From: an uncultured Collinsella sp.
GTDB taxonomy: Bacteria > Actinomycetota > Coriobacteriia > Coriobacteriales > Coriobacteriaceae
DNA length: 64,000 bases
NCBI GenBank assembly: GCA_900541855.1
Contig: UQLD01000010.1
Coordinates: 1-64,000 of the forward strand
Direction of reading: 5' to 3'
Each line of letters opens with the position of its first letter. The first letter of the stretch is position 1. Shown here one piece after another: positions 62,628-64,000 of this stretch. The translations under genes were made by a program, and so were the position numbers. Under the pieces are notes generated by a model. The model was not told where the DNA came from and ran no database searches. It worked only from the letters and a program-made list of their open reading frames with translations.

Positions 62628-64000
62628 TTAGTCATCGTCGCTCGTGCCTAATTGCTGCAGCAGCATGAGTGCCGCGGCCACGGGGCCGGTGCCGTCGCTG
62701 GCGTCGAGACCGCGACCCAGGCCGCTGCCCGCGCCGGCACCCGCCTTGTAGGGCACCGACAGTTTGCGGCTCTTGGGAAAGTTCACCGCGCCATAGCGGG
62801 TCTTAAGCTCAAAGGCCACCTTCTTGGGAACGTCAACCCCCAGGAAGGTAATGCGTCCACCGCTGAGCGTGACGCTCTCGAGCCCCAAGCGCTCGCCGCG
62901 AATGCGGATGCGAGCGCGGTTGAACAAGTTAAGCCCCGCCAACGGCAGCTCACCGTGCGCGGCCTCGGTCTCCTCCTGCACCTCGTCGATACTCTCCAGG
63001 TCCTCGGCCGCCGCGAGCTTGCGGTACACGAGCACGCGCTGGTCCACCGCCGGCATGTACTCCTCGGACAAAAAGTAGTCGGCCGGCAGGTTGATGCCCA
63101 CGCTCGCCGCCTCCACGCCGGCGTCGTCATCGCCGCGCGCCTCGTCCACGGCCTGTCCCAGCATCTGCGTAAACAGGTCAAAGCCCACGCTCGACAGGTT
63201 ACCGTGCTGCTCGGCGCCCATAAGCGAACCGGCGCCGCGGATCTCCAGGTCGCGCATGGCGATGCGCATGCCGCTGCCCAGGTCCTGGAACTCGGAAAGC
63301 GCGGTCAGGCGTGCCGTGGCCTCCTCGGTGAGCGGCAGCTCGCCGGGGAACATAAAGTACGCGTATGCCTGCGTGGCCGAGCGGCCCACGCGGCCCTTAA
63401 GCTGGTAGAGCTGTGCCAGACCCAGACGCTGCGAGTCCTCAATGATGAGCGTGTTGGCCGTTGCGTTGTCGATGCCGCTCTCCACGATGGTCGTGGCGAT
63501 AAGCACGTCGATCTTCTTGGTCGCGAACTCGATCATCACGTCCTCGACCTCGCGCGGGCTCATCTTGCCGTGCGCCACGCCCACGCGCGCCTCGGGCGCG
63601 GCCTCGTGCACGCGCGCCACGGCATCGTCGATGGTCTTGACGCGGTTGGACACGTAATACACCTGACCGCCGCGACCCACCTCCAGGCGAATCGCCGCGC
63701 TCACCACGTCGGGGTCGTACTCCCCCACGTGCACGATCACGGGACGACGCCCAGTCGGCGGCGTGGTGATCAGGCTCATGTCGCGCACGCCGCTCGTGGC
63801 CATCTGCATGGTTCGCGGAATAGGCGTTGCCGAAAGCGTGAGCACGTCGATTTGCTCGCGCAGGTTTTTGAGCTGCTCCTTGTGCTGCACACCAAAGCGC
63901 TGCTCTTCGTCGATGATCACCATACCCAGGTTCTTGGGGTTCACGTCGGCCGAAAGCAGACGGTGCGTGCCGATGAGCACATCAATCGTGCCCTCGGCAA
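62628..64000 (-). CDS. mfd: Transcription-repair coupling factor Mfd, C-terminal part (5' end beyond the window)
   Basis: The last 457 residues or so of Mfd. The frame is open through the window edge (AEGTIDVLIGTHRLLS). Visible are the DEEQ box (IIDEEQRFGV), SATPIPRTMQ, the translocation motif TTIVESGIDN, QLKGRVGRS, the R-ring of superfamily 2, and the C-terminal TRCF domain. Mfd removes stalled RNA polymerase and recruits UvrA. The tail ends in a Gly-rich stretch and an acidic TSDDD. Confidence 0.95.
   Translation of the reverse strand, partial: AEGTIDVLIGTHRLLSADVNPKNLGMVIIDEEQRFGVQHKEQLKNLREQIDVLTLSATPIPRTMQMATSGVRDMSLITTPPTGRRPVIVHVGEYDPDVVSAAIRLEVGRGGQVYYVSNRVKTIDDAVARVHEAAPEARVGVAHGKMSPREVEDVMIEFATKKIDVLIATTIVESGIDNATANTLIIEDSQRLGLAQLYQLKGRVGRSATQAYAYFMFPGELPLTEEATARLTALSEFQDLGSGMRIAMRDLEIRGAGSLMGAEQHGNLSSVGFDLFTQMLGQAVDEARGDDDAGVEAASVGINLPADYFLSEEYMPAVDQRVLVYRKLAAAEDLESIDEVQEETEAAHGELPLAGLNLFNRARIRIRGERLGLESVTLSGGRITFLGVDVPKKVAFELKTRYGAVNFPKSRKLSVPYKAGAGAGSGLGRGLDASDGTGPVAAALMLLQQLGTSDDD

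Overview
The window reads as chromosome of a high-GC, single-membrane gut actinobacterium of the class Coriobacteriia, most likely Collinsella or a close relative. The grounds are the codon use, a Tad pilus locus with no secretin gene, mannose-family PTS genes beside FrlB-like SIS deglycases, and many dispersed palindromic repeats in short intergenic gaps. This assignment is inference; no rRNA gene is present to confirm it.

Layout. 95-9915: tRNA-Phe, then a complete minus-strand Tad (Flp pilus) operon: cpaB/rcpC, tadZ, tadA, tadB, tadC, flp, a membrane-anchored unknown, three TadE-like pseudopilins, a TadG-like protein and DUF192. The genes overlap by a few bases and are probably co-translated. 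10168-16258: rsgA, a Ca2+-type P-ATPase with an unusual structured leader, and pyruvate kinase. 16395-20164: a zinc-dependent phospholipase C-like protein and a CbiMQO/NikMQO metal transporter behind a NikR-type operator. 20286-24345: pheT and pheS, with a covarying structured element between them and a T-box leader in front. 24483-31054: M32 carboxypeptidase, glmM, a DUF4012 membrane protein and an EamA transporter. 31344-36138: tRNA-Val followed by an accessory stretch (DUF5710 protein, small zinc ribbon, HNH endonuclease, an unknown, AlbA_2/Schlafen-type regulator). 36673-45193: M16C peptidase, a zinc-ribbon/EF-hand/YD-repeat protein, a hicAB pair whose toxin gene carries an in-frame TGA, 5-formyl-THF cyclo-ligase, metA and L-lactate dehydrogenase. 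45243-59916: a sugar-amine region with three FrlB-like SIS proteins, three GntR/UTRA regulators with distinct operators, a mannose-family PTS (EIIAB, EIIC, EIID), EamA, HAD and YitT proteins, and recQ. 59938-64000: GNAT acetyltransferase, threonine aldolase, PAP2 phosphatase and the C-terminal part of mfd, which runs off the window.

How genes work together. The PTS would import and phosphorylate a sugar or sugar-amine. The SIS proteins would split or deglycate the phosphorylated product, and the UTRA regulators would sense it. Fructoselysine/glucoselysine-type Amadori products are the best guess for the substrate. Shared operator sequences link the second GntR, the PTS operon and the neighbouring EamA exporter.

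The most unusual content is non-coding. There are two covarying hairpin elements (22803-22900 and 49356-49453), a three-way-junction-like palindrome (51581-51699), a P-ATPase leader with a loop-loop complement and a buried Shine-Dalgarno, and several palindrome families that bracket genes.
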